A stretch of 64,000 nucleotides of DNA from Wocania_A spongiicola (lineage in GTDB: Bacteria; Bacteroidota; Bacteroidia; Flavobacteriales; Flavobacteriaceae). Location: contig NZ_JAMFLZ010000006.1 in the NCBI RefSeq assembly GCF_023502325.1, forward strand, positions 1-64,000, in the 5' to 3' direction. Under the pieces are notes generated by a model that made no database searches, had not been told where the DNA came from, and saw nothing but the letters and a program-made list of their open reading frames with translations. A program made the translations under genes and the position numbers. The number at the start of each line of letters is the position of its first letter. The first letter of the stretch is position 1. Shown here piece after piece: positions 35,851 through 44,156 of the stretch.

Positions 35851-36765
35851 ATGAAGTGGATTTTAATCGTACTTATTTTTAGCACTAATTTGACAAGTTC
35901 TTTTGCTTCAAATTCCTTTGCATCAAGTCCACAAATTCCCGACTATCTTATTTATAAAAACGATACTATTCCAACATATAATTTACTAGTTGAACAGTAT
36001 CTTCAAAAAATAAAAGACGATAAAGGCAAGTTGTTTAATTTGAGTTTCAGAAACTCAATTGATGGATTTGAAGGAACGTCATTAAATTGTTGGAGAGGTT
36101 ACCAAGCTATTTATAAAATAGAAAATGATAGTTTATTTGTAAGTGCCATCATCAATTGTCATTCTTTACGAAACAAAAAACAAATTCCAGAAAATTATAT
36201 CAAAAAATTATTCGGAGAAAAAGTCAAAAACAACAAAGTTTATATTGATTGGTATAGTGGAAACATTAGCTTTCCTTTAAAATCAAATAACAATAAATTA
36301 TTACGTTGGGATGGAGTATTTGAAAGAGTATTCTTAGATGAAACAGTTGTAAGAATAAAAAAAGGAAAAATACTCAAAATTAGCTACCAACAGAATTACG
36401 AAGATTTAAAAAATGGAATAGATAGACTGAAAAGAGATTCAATAAGTAGCATCTTATTTAATCAAATTAAAAGTTACAAATGGACTAAACTAGACAAATT
36501 TGACTGTTCAGAATTATATACAATCGTTATCGGAAAAAATGGTAAAATAGCTGATGTGATAATGACCGAATATCAAACTAAAGAATTAGTCAAAGAGTTT
36601 TGGGACACAAAGAGAGAATATAGTCATTGTATCAAATCAATCAAAAAAGCTCTCTTGAAATTACAATTTGATATCTTGAAACGGAAAGGAAAACCGACAG
36701 AAGAAAAAGTACGTGTCGAAATTTGGTTCAATGAAGACGGTTCTATTGAAAATTGGACCGATTAA
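35851..36765 (+). CDS. Cassette B cargo: unknown secreted protein
   Basis: A 304-residue protein with a signal peptide (about 1-20, ending SSFAS). The middle region has SLNCWRGYQAIYKIENDSLF and NKVYIDWYSGNISFP, phrases I associate with uncharacterised Bacteroidota proteins. The last 80 residues (YTIVIGKNGKIADVIM ... VRVEIWFNEDGSIENWT) have a TonB C-terminal-like strand-helix-strand pattern, which is only a weak likeness. No catalytic motif. It is the only gene between the two ends of cassette B. Confidence 0.7.
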   Translation: MKWILIVLIFSTNLTSSFASNSFASSPQIPDYLIYKNDTIPTYNLLVEQYLQKIKDDKGKLFNLSFRNSIDGFEGTSLNCWRGYQAIYKIENDSLFVSAIINCHSLRNKKQIPENYIKKLFGEKVKNNKVYIDWYSGNISFPLKSNNNKLLRWDGVFERVFLDETVVRIKKGKILKISYQQNYEDLKNGIDRLKRDSISSILFNQIKSYKWTKLDKFDCSELYTIVIGKNGKIADVIMTEYQTKELVKEFWDTKREYSHCIKSIKKALLKLQFDILKRKGKPTEEKVRVEIWFNEDGSIENWTD

Positions 36766-36780
36766 AAAACTGTAACTAAT

Positions 36781-36912
36781 AACATATTTAGTCCATTGCT
36801 AGTTATAGCTTACTTACTAAAATCTTCGCAGATTTTCTATTCGGTTTATATTTGCTAAATTAGTTGTAGAAATACACAACCAAACCACACACCTTTAGCT
36901 ACATTTAAAGAA
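36781..36912. repeat. Right-end palindromic element of cassette B
   Basis: A perfect AAAATCT (36819-36825) / AGATTTT (36830-36836) stem with loop TCGC, at the same place as the GAACATTCC/GGAATATTC stem in cassette C. ATTGCTAGTT (36795) and TTTGCTAAATTAG (36851) flank it as in C. Confidence 0.6.
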
Positions 36913-36929
36913 TGACTAAAATTGAATTT

Positions 36930-37877
36930 CTATTTTAAATACCTCAAAACATTAGCCTCTATACGTTCTTGAATATTTGAAACATCTGCTTTTACAAAAG
37001 TTTCGCCTGTAATATTTTCGTAAAGTTCAATATAACGTTCGCTAACAGATTCTATATAATCATCACTCATAAAAGGTACCGTTTGCCCTTCTAAGCCTTG
37101 AAAGTTATTTGCTATTAACCATTGGCGTACAAACTCTTTACTTAATTGTTTTTGGGCTTCTCCTCTATCTTGACGCTCTTGGTAACCATCAGCATAAAAA
37201 TAACGTGAAGAATCTGGTGTATGTATTTCATCAATCAATACAATTTTACCCTCTTTGGTTTTTCCAAACTCATATTTGGTGTCAACTAAAATTAAGCCTC
37301 TAGAGGCTGCTATTTCTGAACCTCTTTGAAATAATTTGCGTGTATAATCTTCTAAAACCACATAATCTGCTTCAGACACAATACCACGTTTTAAAATATC
37401 TTCACGAGAAATATCTTCGTCATGGTCTCCCATTTCTGCTTTAGTAGCTGGCGTAATAATAGGCTCAGGAAAAGCATCATTTTCTTTCACCCCTTCTGGC
37501 ATTGGCACACCACAAAGGATACGTTTGCCTAATTTGTATTCGCGTGCAGCATGACCAGACATATAACCACGAATAACCATTTCTACTTTAAAAGGGTCGC
37601 ATAAATGGCCAACTGCAACATTTGGATCTGGTGTTGCGGTTAACCAGTTTGGTACTAAATCTTCTGTAGCTGCCATCATTTTAGTGGCTATTTGGTTTAG
37701 TATTTGCCCTTTATACGGTATTCCTTTTGGCATCACCACATCAAATGCTGATAATCTATCGGTAGCAATCATTACTAATTGCTCATTATTTATATTATAT
37801 ACTTCTCTTACTTTTCCTTTGTAAACACTTTCTTGCCCTGGAAAATCAAAGTTGGTGTCAATTATAGTATTACTCAT
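36930..37877 (-). CDS. purC: SAICAR synthase (phosphoribosylaminoimidazole-succinocarboxamide synthase)
   Basis: A 315-residue enzyme of purine synthesis that joins CAIR and aspartate using ATP. Visible: YKGKVREVYNI (nucleotide-binding start), MIATDRLSAFDVVMP, VEMVIRGYMSGHAAREYKLG, GLILVDTKYEFGKT and LIDEIHTPDSSRYFYAD. The length is that of the longer, yeast-like type found in Bacteroidota. Its ATG overlaps the phoH stop by one base (TAATG), so the two are translationally coupled. Confidence 0.95.
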   Translation of the reverse strand: MSNTIIDTNFDFPGQESVYKGKVREVYNINNEQLVMIATDRLSAFDVVMPKGIPYKGQILNQIATKMMAATEDLVPNWLTATPDPNVAVGHLCDPFKVEMVIRGYMSGHAAREYKLGKRILCGVPMPEGVKENDAFPEPIITPATKAEMGDHDEDISREDILKRGIVSEADYVVLEDYTRKLFQRGSEIAASRGLILVDTKYEFGKTKEGKIVLIDEIHTPDSSRYFYADGYQERQDRGEAQKQLSKEFVRQWLIANNFQGLEGQTVPFMSDDYIESVSERYIELYENITGETFVKADVSNIQERIEANVLRYLK

Positions 37878-38830
37878 TAGTCTCTATTCTCAATACTTTT
37901 ATATGCTTCAATTACTTTTTTAACTAGTTTATGACGAATGACATCTTTATCATCTAAAAATATCATCCCAACACCATCTACATTTTTTAAAATTAATAAG
38001 GCTTCTTTTAAACCCGAAATGGTACGTCGTGGTAAATCTATTTGCCCAGGATCGCCTGTTAATAAAAACTTAGCATGTTTACCCATACGCGTCAAAAACA
38101 TTTTCATTTGAGCGTGTGTGGTATTTTGTCCTTCATCTAAAATAACAAAGGCATTATCTAACGTACGACCACGCATAAATGCCAATGGTGCAATTTGAAT
38201 GGTTCCGTTTTCAATATAGTGTGCCAATTTTTCTGGCGCAATCATATCACGCAACGCATCGTATAACGGTTGCATGTATGGGTCTAATTTTTCTTTTAAA
38301 TCGCCAGGTAAAAAACCTAAATTTTCTCCAGCCTCAACTGCTGGTCTCGTTAAAATAATGCGCTTAACTTCTTTATTTTTTAAAGCTTGAACTGCTAGCG
38401 CAACACCTGTATACGTTTTACCAGTTCCTGCAGGACCAATAGCAAAAACCATATCGTTTTTTCGCATACTCTCTACCAATTTACGCTGGTTTGCAGTTTG
38501 CGCCTTTATAAGTTTTCCGCCAACACCATGTACAATAACTTCTCCACTCTGTTTAGAAGTTGTATAGTCATCACTACTTTGGCTTGTTAAAACACGTTCA
38601 ATAACATTTTCATCTAGTTTATTATACTTTGCGAAATGTTTTAAAAGCATAGTAATCCTTCTATCAAATTCCTCTAGTAATTCTTCATCACCAAAAGCTT
38701 TAATTTTATTACCCCGTGCTACAATTTTAAGTTTTGGAAAGTACTTTTTTAAAAGTTCAATATTTGCGTTTTGCGCTCCAAAAAATTCTTTTGGAGTAAT
38801 TTCTTCAAGTTCAATTACAATTTCGTTCAA
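37877..38830 (-). CDS. phoH: PhoH family ATPase
   Basis: A protein of about 317 residues. It has an N-terminal KH-like region (about 1-100) and a P-loop domain with AIGPAGTGKTYTGVALAVQALK (Walker A) and FVILDEGQNTTHAQMKMFLTRMG (Walker B and following). PhoH/PhoH2 relatives are ATPases linked to RNA metabolism; the exact role is open. I start at TTG 38830 (MNEIVIELEEITPKEFFG), since family proteins begin here; longer readings up to 38959 add a non-conserved segment. Coupled to purC, a usual flavobacterial arrangement. Confidence 0.9.
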   Translation of the reverse strand: MNEIVIELEEITPKEFFGAQNANIELLKKYFPKLKIVARGNKIKAFGDEELLEEFDRRITMLLKHFAKYNKLDENVIERVLTSQSSDDYTTSKQSGEVIVHGVGGKLIKAQTANQRKLVESMRKNDMVFAIGPAGTGKTYTGVALAVQALKNKEVKRIILTRPAVEAGENLGFLPGDLKEKLDPYMQPLYDALRDMIAPEKLAHYIENGTIQIAPLAFMRGRTLDNAFVILDEGQNTTHAQMKMFLTRMGKHAKFLLTGDPGQIDLPRRTISGLKEALLILKNVDGVGMIFLDDKDVIRHKLVKKVIEAYKSIENRD

Positions 38831-38919
38831 AAGCGTATGTTTAATGTTATAATTTTCATTTAAAATATAAAAACGAAAACGAAAATTTATGTAGGTTTGT
38901 AAAACACATTCATAAAGCT

Positions 38920-38937
38920 CAAAAATACATAAATTTG
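38920..38937. promoter_or_regulatory. Possible divergent -7 boxes between phoH and the SAM hydrolase
   Basis: On the minus strand TATTTTTG (38920-38927) faces phoH; on the plus strand TAAATTTG (38930-38937) faces the SAM hydrolase gene. Both fit TAnnTTTG. No -33 TTG at the ideal distance was found for either. Confidence 0.35.
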
Positions 38938-38975
38938 AGTGACCTAACATTAAAAACATATCAACAATTTTGCCA

Positions 38976-39812
38976 ATGGCGATAATAACTTTAACAACAG
39001 ATTTTGGTGAAAAAGATCACTTTGCTGGCGCTACAAAAGGTGCGATTTACAGTGAGCTACCAGATGTTAAAATTGTTGATATCTCTCATTCTGTATCGCC
39101 TTTTAGTATTCCAGAAGCGGCTTATATAATTCAAAATGCTTACAATAGCTTCCCAAAAGGCACCATACATATTATTGGAATAGATTCTGAAATAAATCCT
39201 GAAAACAAGCATATTGCAATAAAATTAGATGATCACTTTTTTATTTGTGCCAACAATGGGATTATGAGTATGATTTGTTCTGAAATTGCTCCTGAAAAAA
39301 TTGTTGAAATTAATATACATGATAAAATACAAACCAGTTTTCCTGTTTTAGATGTATTTGTAAAAGTAGCTTGTCATATAGCGCGTGGTGGTACTCTTGA
39401 TATTATTGGTAAAGCTATTACCAATATAAAGCCTATTAAAAATATTGTACCCTATGTTAACGAGGACAAAAGTCAAATTATTGGTAGCGTAATATACATA
39501 GACAATTATGGGAATGTAGTTACTAATATAAAACGTGGTTTTTTTGAAACTATTCAGAAAGGAAGACCTTTTGAGGTATCGGCAAGAAATTATAAATTTA
39601 AAACCATTTTTTCTAAGTACAGCGATATAGTGAATTTTGAAATTCCTGAGGAAAAAAGACATGACGAAGGTAGAGGTTTGGTGGTTTTTAATTCTGGTGA
39701 CTTTTTAGAAATAGCCCTTTACAAAAGTAACACGACTACTGTTGGTAGCGCATCGTCCTTAATGGGATTAGGTATTATGGATGCTGTAAGTATTAATTTT
39801 ATTAAAGAATGA
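38976..39812 (+). CDS. SAM hydroxide adenosyltransferase (SAM hydrolase, DUF62)
   Basis: A protein of about 278 residues in the fluorinase/chlorinase superfamily. It should split S-adenosylmethionine with water into adenosine and methionine. Conserved text: ITLTTDFGEKDHFAGATKGAI, VDISHSVSPFSIPEAAYI, GIDSEINPENKHIAI and IDNYGNVVTNI. The fluorinase-specific halide loop is not apparent. I start at ATG 38976; a TTG lies 6 bases upstream. Divergent from phoH. Confidence 0.9.
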   Translation: MAIITLTTDFGEKDHFAGATKGAIYSELPDVKIVDISHSVSPFSIPEAAYIIQNAYNSFPKGTIHIIGIDSEINPENKHIAIKLDDHFFICANNGIMSMICSEIAPEKIVEINIHDKIQTSFPVLDVFVKVACHIARGGTLDIIGKAITNIKPIKNIVPYVNEDKSQIIGSVIYIDNYGNVVTNIKRGFFETIQKGRPFEVSARNYKFKTIFSKYSDIVNFEIPEEKRHDEGRGLVVFNSGDFLEIALYKSNTTTVGSASSLMGLGIMDAVSINFIKE

Positions 39813-39816
39813 TTTA

Positions 39817-40113
39817 ATGTTTGTAAGAATTGTAAAGATGAGTTTTAATGAAACAGCTATTGAAGAATTTCTTAAAAACTTTGATGCCAATAAAAATAAA
39901 ATTAGAGCATTTAAAGGCTGTAATTTTTTAGAATTGTATAGAGATAAAAATAACACAAATATTTTTTTCACTTACAGTTATTGGAATTCTGAAGATGATT
40001 TAGAAGCTTACAGACAATCTGATTTATTTAAAAACGTTTGGAGTAAAACCAAACCACTTTTTAATGCAAGCCCAGAAGCTTGGAGTGTTGACAAGCTAGA
40101 AAGTTTGAAATAA
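39817..40113 (+). CDS. Antibiotic biosynthesis monooxygenase (ABM) family protein
   Basis: A 98-residue ferredoxin-like fold protein. FVRIVKMSF, FLELYRDKNNTNIFFTYSYWNSEDDLEAYRQS (read in parts) and FLKNVWSKTKPLF-like helix text fit the ABM/quinol monooxygenase family. Small cofactor-free oxygenases of this kind act on quinones or haem; the substrate is unknown. It lies 4 bases after the SAM hydrolase, in one operon. Confidence 0.8.
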   Translation: MFVRIVKMSFNETAIEEFLKNFDANKNKIRAFKGCNFLELYRDKNNTNIFFTYSYWNSEDDLEAYRQSDLFKNVWSKTKPLFNASPEAWSVDKLESLK

Positions 40114-40123
40114 ACAACAAATT

Positions 40124-40240
40124 AATCGTCATTGTAAGACAAATTAATAAATTTAAAGTCTGTACTGAGCGCAGTCGAAGTATAGCAATCTGTTAAAATA
40201 AAAGATTACCACGTCAATATGTTCCTCGTAATGACGTACA
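40124..40240. repeat. REP-like extragenic palindrome before gldFG
   Basis: Ends in the inverted pair CGTCATTGTAAG (40126 on) and CCTCGTAATGACG (40224-40236). Inside it holds CTGAGCGCAGTCGAAGTA and AGCAATCTGTTAAAATAAAAG followed by an AGATTACC complement. A related TGAGCGTAGCCGAA segment occurs at 11455. Such elements are scattered between genes in flavobacteria. Its right arm covers the first codons of the longest gldFG reading, which speaks for a later start. Confidence 0.5.
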
Positions 40241-40242
40241 AA

Positions 40243-42636
40243 ATGAAACAAATGTTAGCAATTTTAAAAAAAGAAATAAACTCATTTTTTGCATCACCAA
40301 TAGGCTATTTAGTAATTGCAATATTCCTTTTATTAAACGGCTTGTTTTTATGGTTATTTAAAGGCGAATTTAATATTCTAGATTATGGGTTTGCCGATTT
40401 ATCATCTTTCTTTTTATTAGCACCTTGGATATTAATTTTTTTGATTCCTGCTGTAACCATGCGCAGTTTTTCGGATGAAAAAAAACAAGGTACTTTAGAG
40501 TTGCTACTTACAAAACCAATCTCTCATACAAACATAGTTTTAGGTAAATATTTTGGCGCTTTTGTTTTAATTTTAATCGCGCTTTTGCCTACTTTACTTT
40601 ATGTATACACTGTTTATCAATTAGGGAACCCAGTTGGAAATTTAGACATTGGCAGCACGCTTGGGTCTTACTTTGGGTTGCTCTTTTTAATGGCATCTTA
40701 TACCGCAATTGGCATATTTTGTTCTACTATTACTGATAATCAAATTGTGGCATTTATTAGTGCCGTTTTTCTTTGTTTTATTTTTTACATTGGTTTTGAA
40801 GGCATTTCAGATATTACGTCTAGCGCTTTTTTTGAGCAATTAGGCATGAGTTATCATTTTAAAAGCATGAGTCGTGGAGTGCTTGACACAAGCAATATTC
40901 TATACTTTTTTAGCGTAACATTATTCTTTATAATGCTAACGGTTACAGCTATTAAAACACAAAAAAATAATAAAAAAGAGTGGCAACGTATTTCAATTAT
41001 ATTGTTAAGTTTAATAGGCTTAAATGTTTTCTCTTCATCAATCCATAAACGTTTTGATTTAACTGAAGATAATCGTTACACTTTAAGTGAAGCTTCAAAA
41101 CAAATTATTAGTACCATTAATTCTCCTATTATTGTTGATGTATTTTTAAAAGGTGACGATTTTCCATCTGAATTTAAACGCCTTCAGAGGGAAACCAAAC
41201 AACTGCTTGAAGAATTTTCAGAAGAGAACAGTAACATTAATTTTAATTTTATAAACCCTTTAGAAGACGAAGCGACTCGTGAGCGTAACATCCAGCAACT
41301 CACACAACGTGGACTTACACCTATGCAATTAAGTGTACAAGAAAGCGGAAAATCATCTCAAGCTATTATTTTTCCTTGGGCTTTGGCAAGTTATAACGAT
41401 GTTACCATTACTATTCCTTTGGTTAAAAATAAAATTGGCGCCTCGCAGCAAGAATTAGTGACTAACTCGGTACAGCATTTAGAATATGCTTTTACTGATG
41501 GTTTTAGTAAATTAACAACACCTAAGCAGAAAAAAATTGCCGTTTTAAAAGGTAATAATCAATTGGAAGATAAATACATTGCAGACTTTATAAAAAAAAT
41601 TAATGAATATTATTTTATTGCGCCTTTTACCTTAGATAGTGTTGCAAATAATCCACAAAAAACACTTAGCGATTTAAATAAATTTGATTTAATTATTTCT
41701 GCAAAACCTACCGAAGCTTTTTCTGAAAAAGAAAAGTTAGTTTTAGATCAGTTTACTATGAGTGGCGGAAAAAGCCTTTGGCTTATTGATAATGTTGCTA
41801 TGGAGAAAGATAGCTTGTATAATGCTTCAGGAGCTAATTTGGCAGTTCCAAGAAACTTGAATTTAAACGATTTCTTTTTTAAATATGGTATTCGTATTAA
41901 TCCTGTTATGATAAGTACACTCTACTCCGCCCCTATTACTTTGGCTATTGGAGAAGGTAGCGACTCCCAGTTTCAAAATTTAAGATGGCCATATTCGCCT
42001 CTAGCTTCTTCAAATAGTAATCACCCTATTGTTAATAATTTAAACTTAGTAAAATTCGATTTCGCAAATCAAATTGACACATTAAAAAGCAGCATCAATA
42101 AAACTATTCTTTTAGAGAGTGCTCCACTTACAAAATTAGAAGGCACACCTAAAGAAATAAGTTTAGAAGTTGTAACTCAAGAACAAAATCCAGCATCATT
42201 TAATAAGGCAAATCAAGCTTTAGCTGTTTTATTAGAGGGCGAATTTACAAGTGTTTACAATAACCGTATTAAACCTTTTAATCTTTCAGAAGAAAAAAAC
42301 AAAAGTGTTTTAACCAAAATGATTGTTATAGCTGATGGTGATGTGATTAAAAACGACGTAGCAAAAAACGTTCCTCAAGAATTAGGGTTTGATAGATGGA
42401 CTGGACAAACTTATGGCAACAAAGAATTTTTACTGAATGCTGTTAATTATTTGCTAGACGATAATGGACTTATAAACATTCGATCAAAAGAAATTGCTGT
42501 GGCATTTTTAGATCAGCAAAAAATAGCGGCTCAAAAAACAAAATGGCAACTCATAAATATAGCATTACCATTAGTATTATTAGCTTTATTTGGTTTTACT
42601 TTTAATTACTATAGAAAGAAAAAATACACGACTTAA
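40243..42636 (+). CDS. gldFG: Fused gliding-motility ABC transporter protein GldF-GldG
   Basis: One reading frame of about 797 residues joins two proteins usually made from separate genes. Residues about 1-240 are GldF: an ABC permease with six membrane segments and INSFFASPIGYLVIAIFLLLNG, FLIPAVTMRSFSDEKKQGTLELLL. From about residue 247 it is GldG: a membrane anchor, then HKRFDLTEDNRYTLSEASK, the large extracytoplasmic part and a final membrane segment near the end. GldA is the expected ATPase and is not in the window. They are needed for gliding in Flavobacterium. The start is ATG 40243 (MKQMLAILKKEI); three codons later there is another ATG. No frameshift signature is visible at the joint. 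Confidence 0.88.
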   Translation: MKQMLAILKKEINSFFASPIGYLVIAIFLLLNGLFLWLFKGEFNILDYGFADLSSFFLLAPWILIFLIPAVTMRSFSDEKKQGTLELLLTKPISHTNIVLGKYFGAFVLILIALLPTLLYVYTVYQLGNPVGNLDIGSTLGSYFGLLFLMASYTAIGIFCSTITDNQIVAFISAVFLCFIFYIGFEGISDITSSAFFEQLGMSYHFKSMSRGVLDTSNILYFFSVTLFFIMLTVTAIKTQKNNKKEWQRISIILLSLIGLNVFSSSIHKRFDLTEDNRYTLSEASKQIISTINSPIIVDVFLKGDDFPSEFKRLQRETKQLLEEFSEENSNINFNFINPLEDEATRERNIQQLTQRGLTPMQLSVQESGKSSQAIIFPWALASYNDVTITIPLVKNKIGASQQELVTNSVQHLEYAFTDGFSKLTTPKQKKIAVLKGNNQLEDKYIADFIKKINEYYFIAPFTLDSVANNPQKTLSDLNKFDLIISAKPTEAFSEKEKLVLDQFTMSGGKSLWLIDNVAMEKDSLYNASGANLAVPRNLNLNDFFFKYGIRINPVMISTLYSAPITLAIGEGSDSQFQNLRWPYSPLASSNSNHPIVNNLNLVKFDFANQIDTLKSSINKTILLESAPLTKLEGTPKEISLEVVTQEQNPASFNKANQALAVLLEGEFTSVYNNRIKPFNLSEEKNKSVLTKMIVIADGDVIKNDVAKNVPQELGFDRWTGQTYGNKEFLLNAVNYLLDDNGLINIRSKEIAVAFLDQQKIAAQKTKWQLINIALPLVLLALFGFTFNYYRKKKYTT

Positions 42637-42675
42637 ATGTTAATAAGTTTGTTTCCTATATTAATTAGTATGGAA

Positions 42676-42683
42676 TATATTTG
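42676..42683 (+). promoter_or_regulatory. Possible -7 box for dnaN
   Basis: TATATTTG matches TAnnTTTG and lies about 108 bases before the dnaN start. The nearest TTG upstream is at 24 bases, more than the ideal 19. Confidence 0.35.
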
Positions 42684-42791
42684 TAAGTAGCATTTATTCA
42701 AAATTCAAACTCATTTATAATGATTTTTGTATTAGTTGAAATTATAATATAAATGCAACATATGACCTTTAAAAAAAATATAGATTAACAC

Positions 42792-43910
42792 ATGAAATTT
42801 ATAGTATCAAGTACCTATTTGTTAAAACAATTACAAGTTTTAGGAGGGGTTATTAATAGCTCGAATACCTTACCAATTTTAGATAATTTTTTATTTGAAT
42901 TAGACCACTCTAAATTAACTGTTTCTGCAAGTGATTTAGAAACTACAATGGCTTCTTCTTTAGATGTAGAAAGCGATAGTAAAGGTAGTGTTGCAATTCC
43001 TGCTCGTTTATTACTAGATACTTTAAAAACGTTTCCTGAGCAACCTTTAACTTTTGTAGTTGAAGATAACAATACTGTTGAAATTAGCTCTAACCATGGT
43101 AAATATGCTTTAGCTTATGCAGATGGGAACGAATTTCCAAAAGCAGTAGCTTTAGAAGACCCAAGCAAAACAGTTATAACTGGTGATGTACTTGCTACAG
43201 CAATAAGCAAAACTATTTTTGCTGCTGGAAATGATGATTTACGCCCTGTAATGAGCGGTGTATTTTTTCAATTTTCTACTCAAGGCTTAACGTTTGTTGC
43301 TACCGATGCTCATAAACTAGTAAAATATACTCGAGAAGACATAAAAGCAAATCAAGTAGCAGAGTTTATTATGCCTAAAAAACCTTTAAATCTTTTAAAA
43401 GGAATTTTAGCAGCTAGTGAAGATGATGTCACTATAGAATATAACGAAAGTAATGCTAAATTTACTTTTGAAAACTCTGAGCTTATTTGCCGTTTAATTG
43501 ATGGAAAGTATCCAAACTACGAAGCTGTAATCCCAAAAGAAAATCCTAATAAACTTTCAATTGATAGAACACAGTTTTTAAATTCTGTGCGACGTGTTAG
43601 TATTTTTTCTAATAAAACCACGCATCAAATACGTTTAAAAATTGCTGGTGCAGAACTTAATATTTCAGCTGAAGATATAGATTACAGTAATAAGGCAGAA
43701 GAGCGTTTAACATGTGATTACCAGGGTGATGACATGCAAATAGGCTTTAACTCACGTTTTTTAACAGAAATGTTGAATAACCTTAACTCTGATGAAGTAC
43801 AACTAGAAATGAGTATGCCAAATAGAGCTGGTATTTTAACTCCAGTTGATGGCTTAGATGAAGGTGAACAAATTACAATGTTAGTGATGCCTGTGATGTT
43901 GAATTCTTAG
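42792..43910 (+). CDS. dnaN: DNA polymerase III beta subunit (sliding clamp)
   Basis: A 372-residue protein of the usual clamp length, with three repeated domains of about 120 residues each. It starts MKFIVSSTYLLKQLQVLGGVI and contains LPILDNFLFEL, RPVMSGVFFQF, FVATDAHKLVKYT and the C-terminal VDGLDEGEQITMLVMPVML, where the clamp's partner-binding groove ends. It tethers polymerase to DNA. In Flavobacteriaceae dnaN commonly follows gldG and not dnaA, as here. A hairpin terminator follows. Confidence 0.96.
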   Translation: MKFIVSSTYLLKQLQVLGGVINSSNTLPILDNFLFELDHSKLTVSASDLETTMASSLDVESDSKGSVAIPARLLLDTLKTFPEQPLTFVVEDNNTVEISSNHGKYALAYADGNEFPKAVALEDPSKTVITGDVLATAISKTIFAAGNDDLRPVMSGVFFQFSTQGLTFVATDAHKLVKYTREDIKANQVAEFIMPKKPLNLLKGILAASEDDVTIEYNESNAKFTFENSELICRLIDGKYPNYEAVIPKENPNKLSIDRTQFLNSVRRVSIFSNKTTHQIRLKIAGAELNISAEDIDYSNKAEERLTCDYQGDDMQIGFNSRFLTEMLNNLNSDEVQLEMSMPNRAGILTPVDGLDEGEQITMLVMPVMLNS

Positions 43911-43952
43911 ATTCTACACTCGAGATAAACTACAGTAAGAATCTTATAATAT

Positions 43953-43989
43953 AAAAGCAATAATCTTTAATTAGGTTGTTGCTTTTTTA
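43953..43989 (+). terminator. Rho-independent terminator after dnaN
   Basis: Stem AAAAGCAATAATC (43953-43965) / GGTTGTTGCTTTT (43974-43986) with G-U pairs, loop of 8, and a T-run at the end. Confidence 0.75.
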
Positions 43990-44032
43990 CGTAAATAGCA
44001 AACGCTTGATTTTGTCAGAAAAATTAGCTAAC

Positions 44033-44095
44033 TTCGTTTAACGTCGGATATAAGTCATTAAAACGACGCATATCCGTTAGAAACATTGTGAGTAA
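44033..44095. repeat. Left-end hairpin of cassette C
   Basis: Outer stem CGGATAT (44045-44051) / ATATCCG (44070-44076), inner GTC-ATTAAAAC-GAC. Corresponding stems are AGTATAT/ATATACT in A and TGATAT/ATATCA in B. Confidence 0.7.
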
Positions 44096-44156
44096 TTATA
44101 AAATCAAAGCATAAATTCAACAACTAATTGTAAACAAAAAATATTAATAGAACATT

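Larger units (their letters stand above)
35778..36912. mobile_element. Gene cassette B, degenerate ends, one cargo gene
   Basis: The left end shares the ATTAAAACGACGCATATC segment with cassette C and folds as TGATAT/ATATCA. The right end shares ATTGCTAGTT and TTTGCTAAATTAG, in the same order and spacing, with cassette C. The terminal TTCGTTTAACG motif has decayed to TTCGCTTACC on the left and is not found on the right, where ACCTTTAGCTAC occurs instead. Located between TfoX and purC. Borders approximate. Confidence 0.55.

Noticed and set aside
37877..38959. Longer PhoH protein starting at 38959
   Set aside because: The extra 43 residues are not like PhoH, and the TTG at 38830 gives the family N-terminus exactly.
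38976..39812. Fluorinase or chlorinase
   Set aside because: The general fold motifs are those of the common SAM hydrolase (DUF62); no halide-site loop is seen.
40219..40242. GldFG starting at ATG 40219
   Set aside because: The first codons fall in the right arm of a REP-like palindrome, and GldF proteins begin close to the ATG at 40243.
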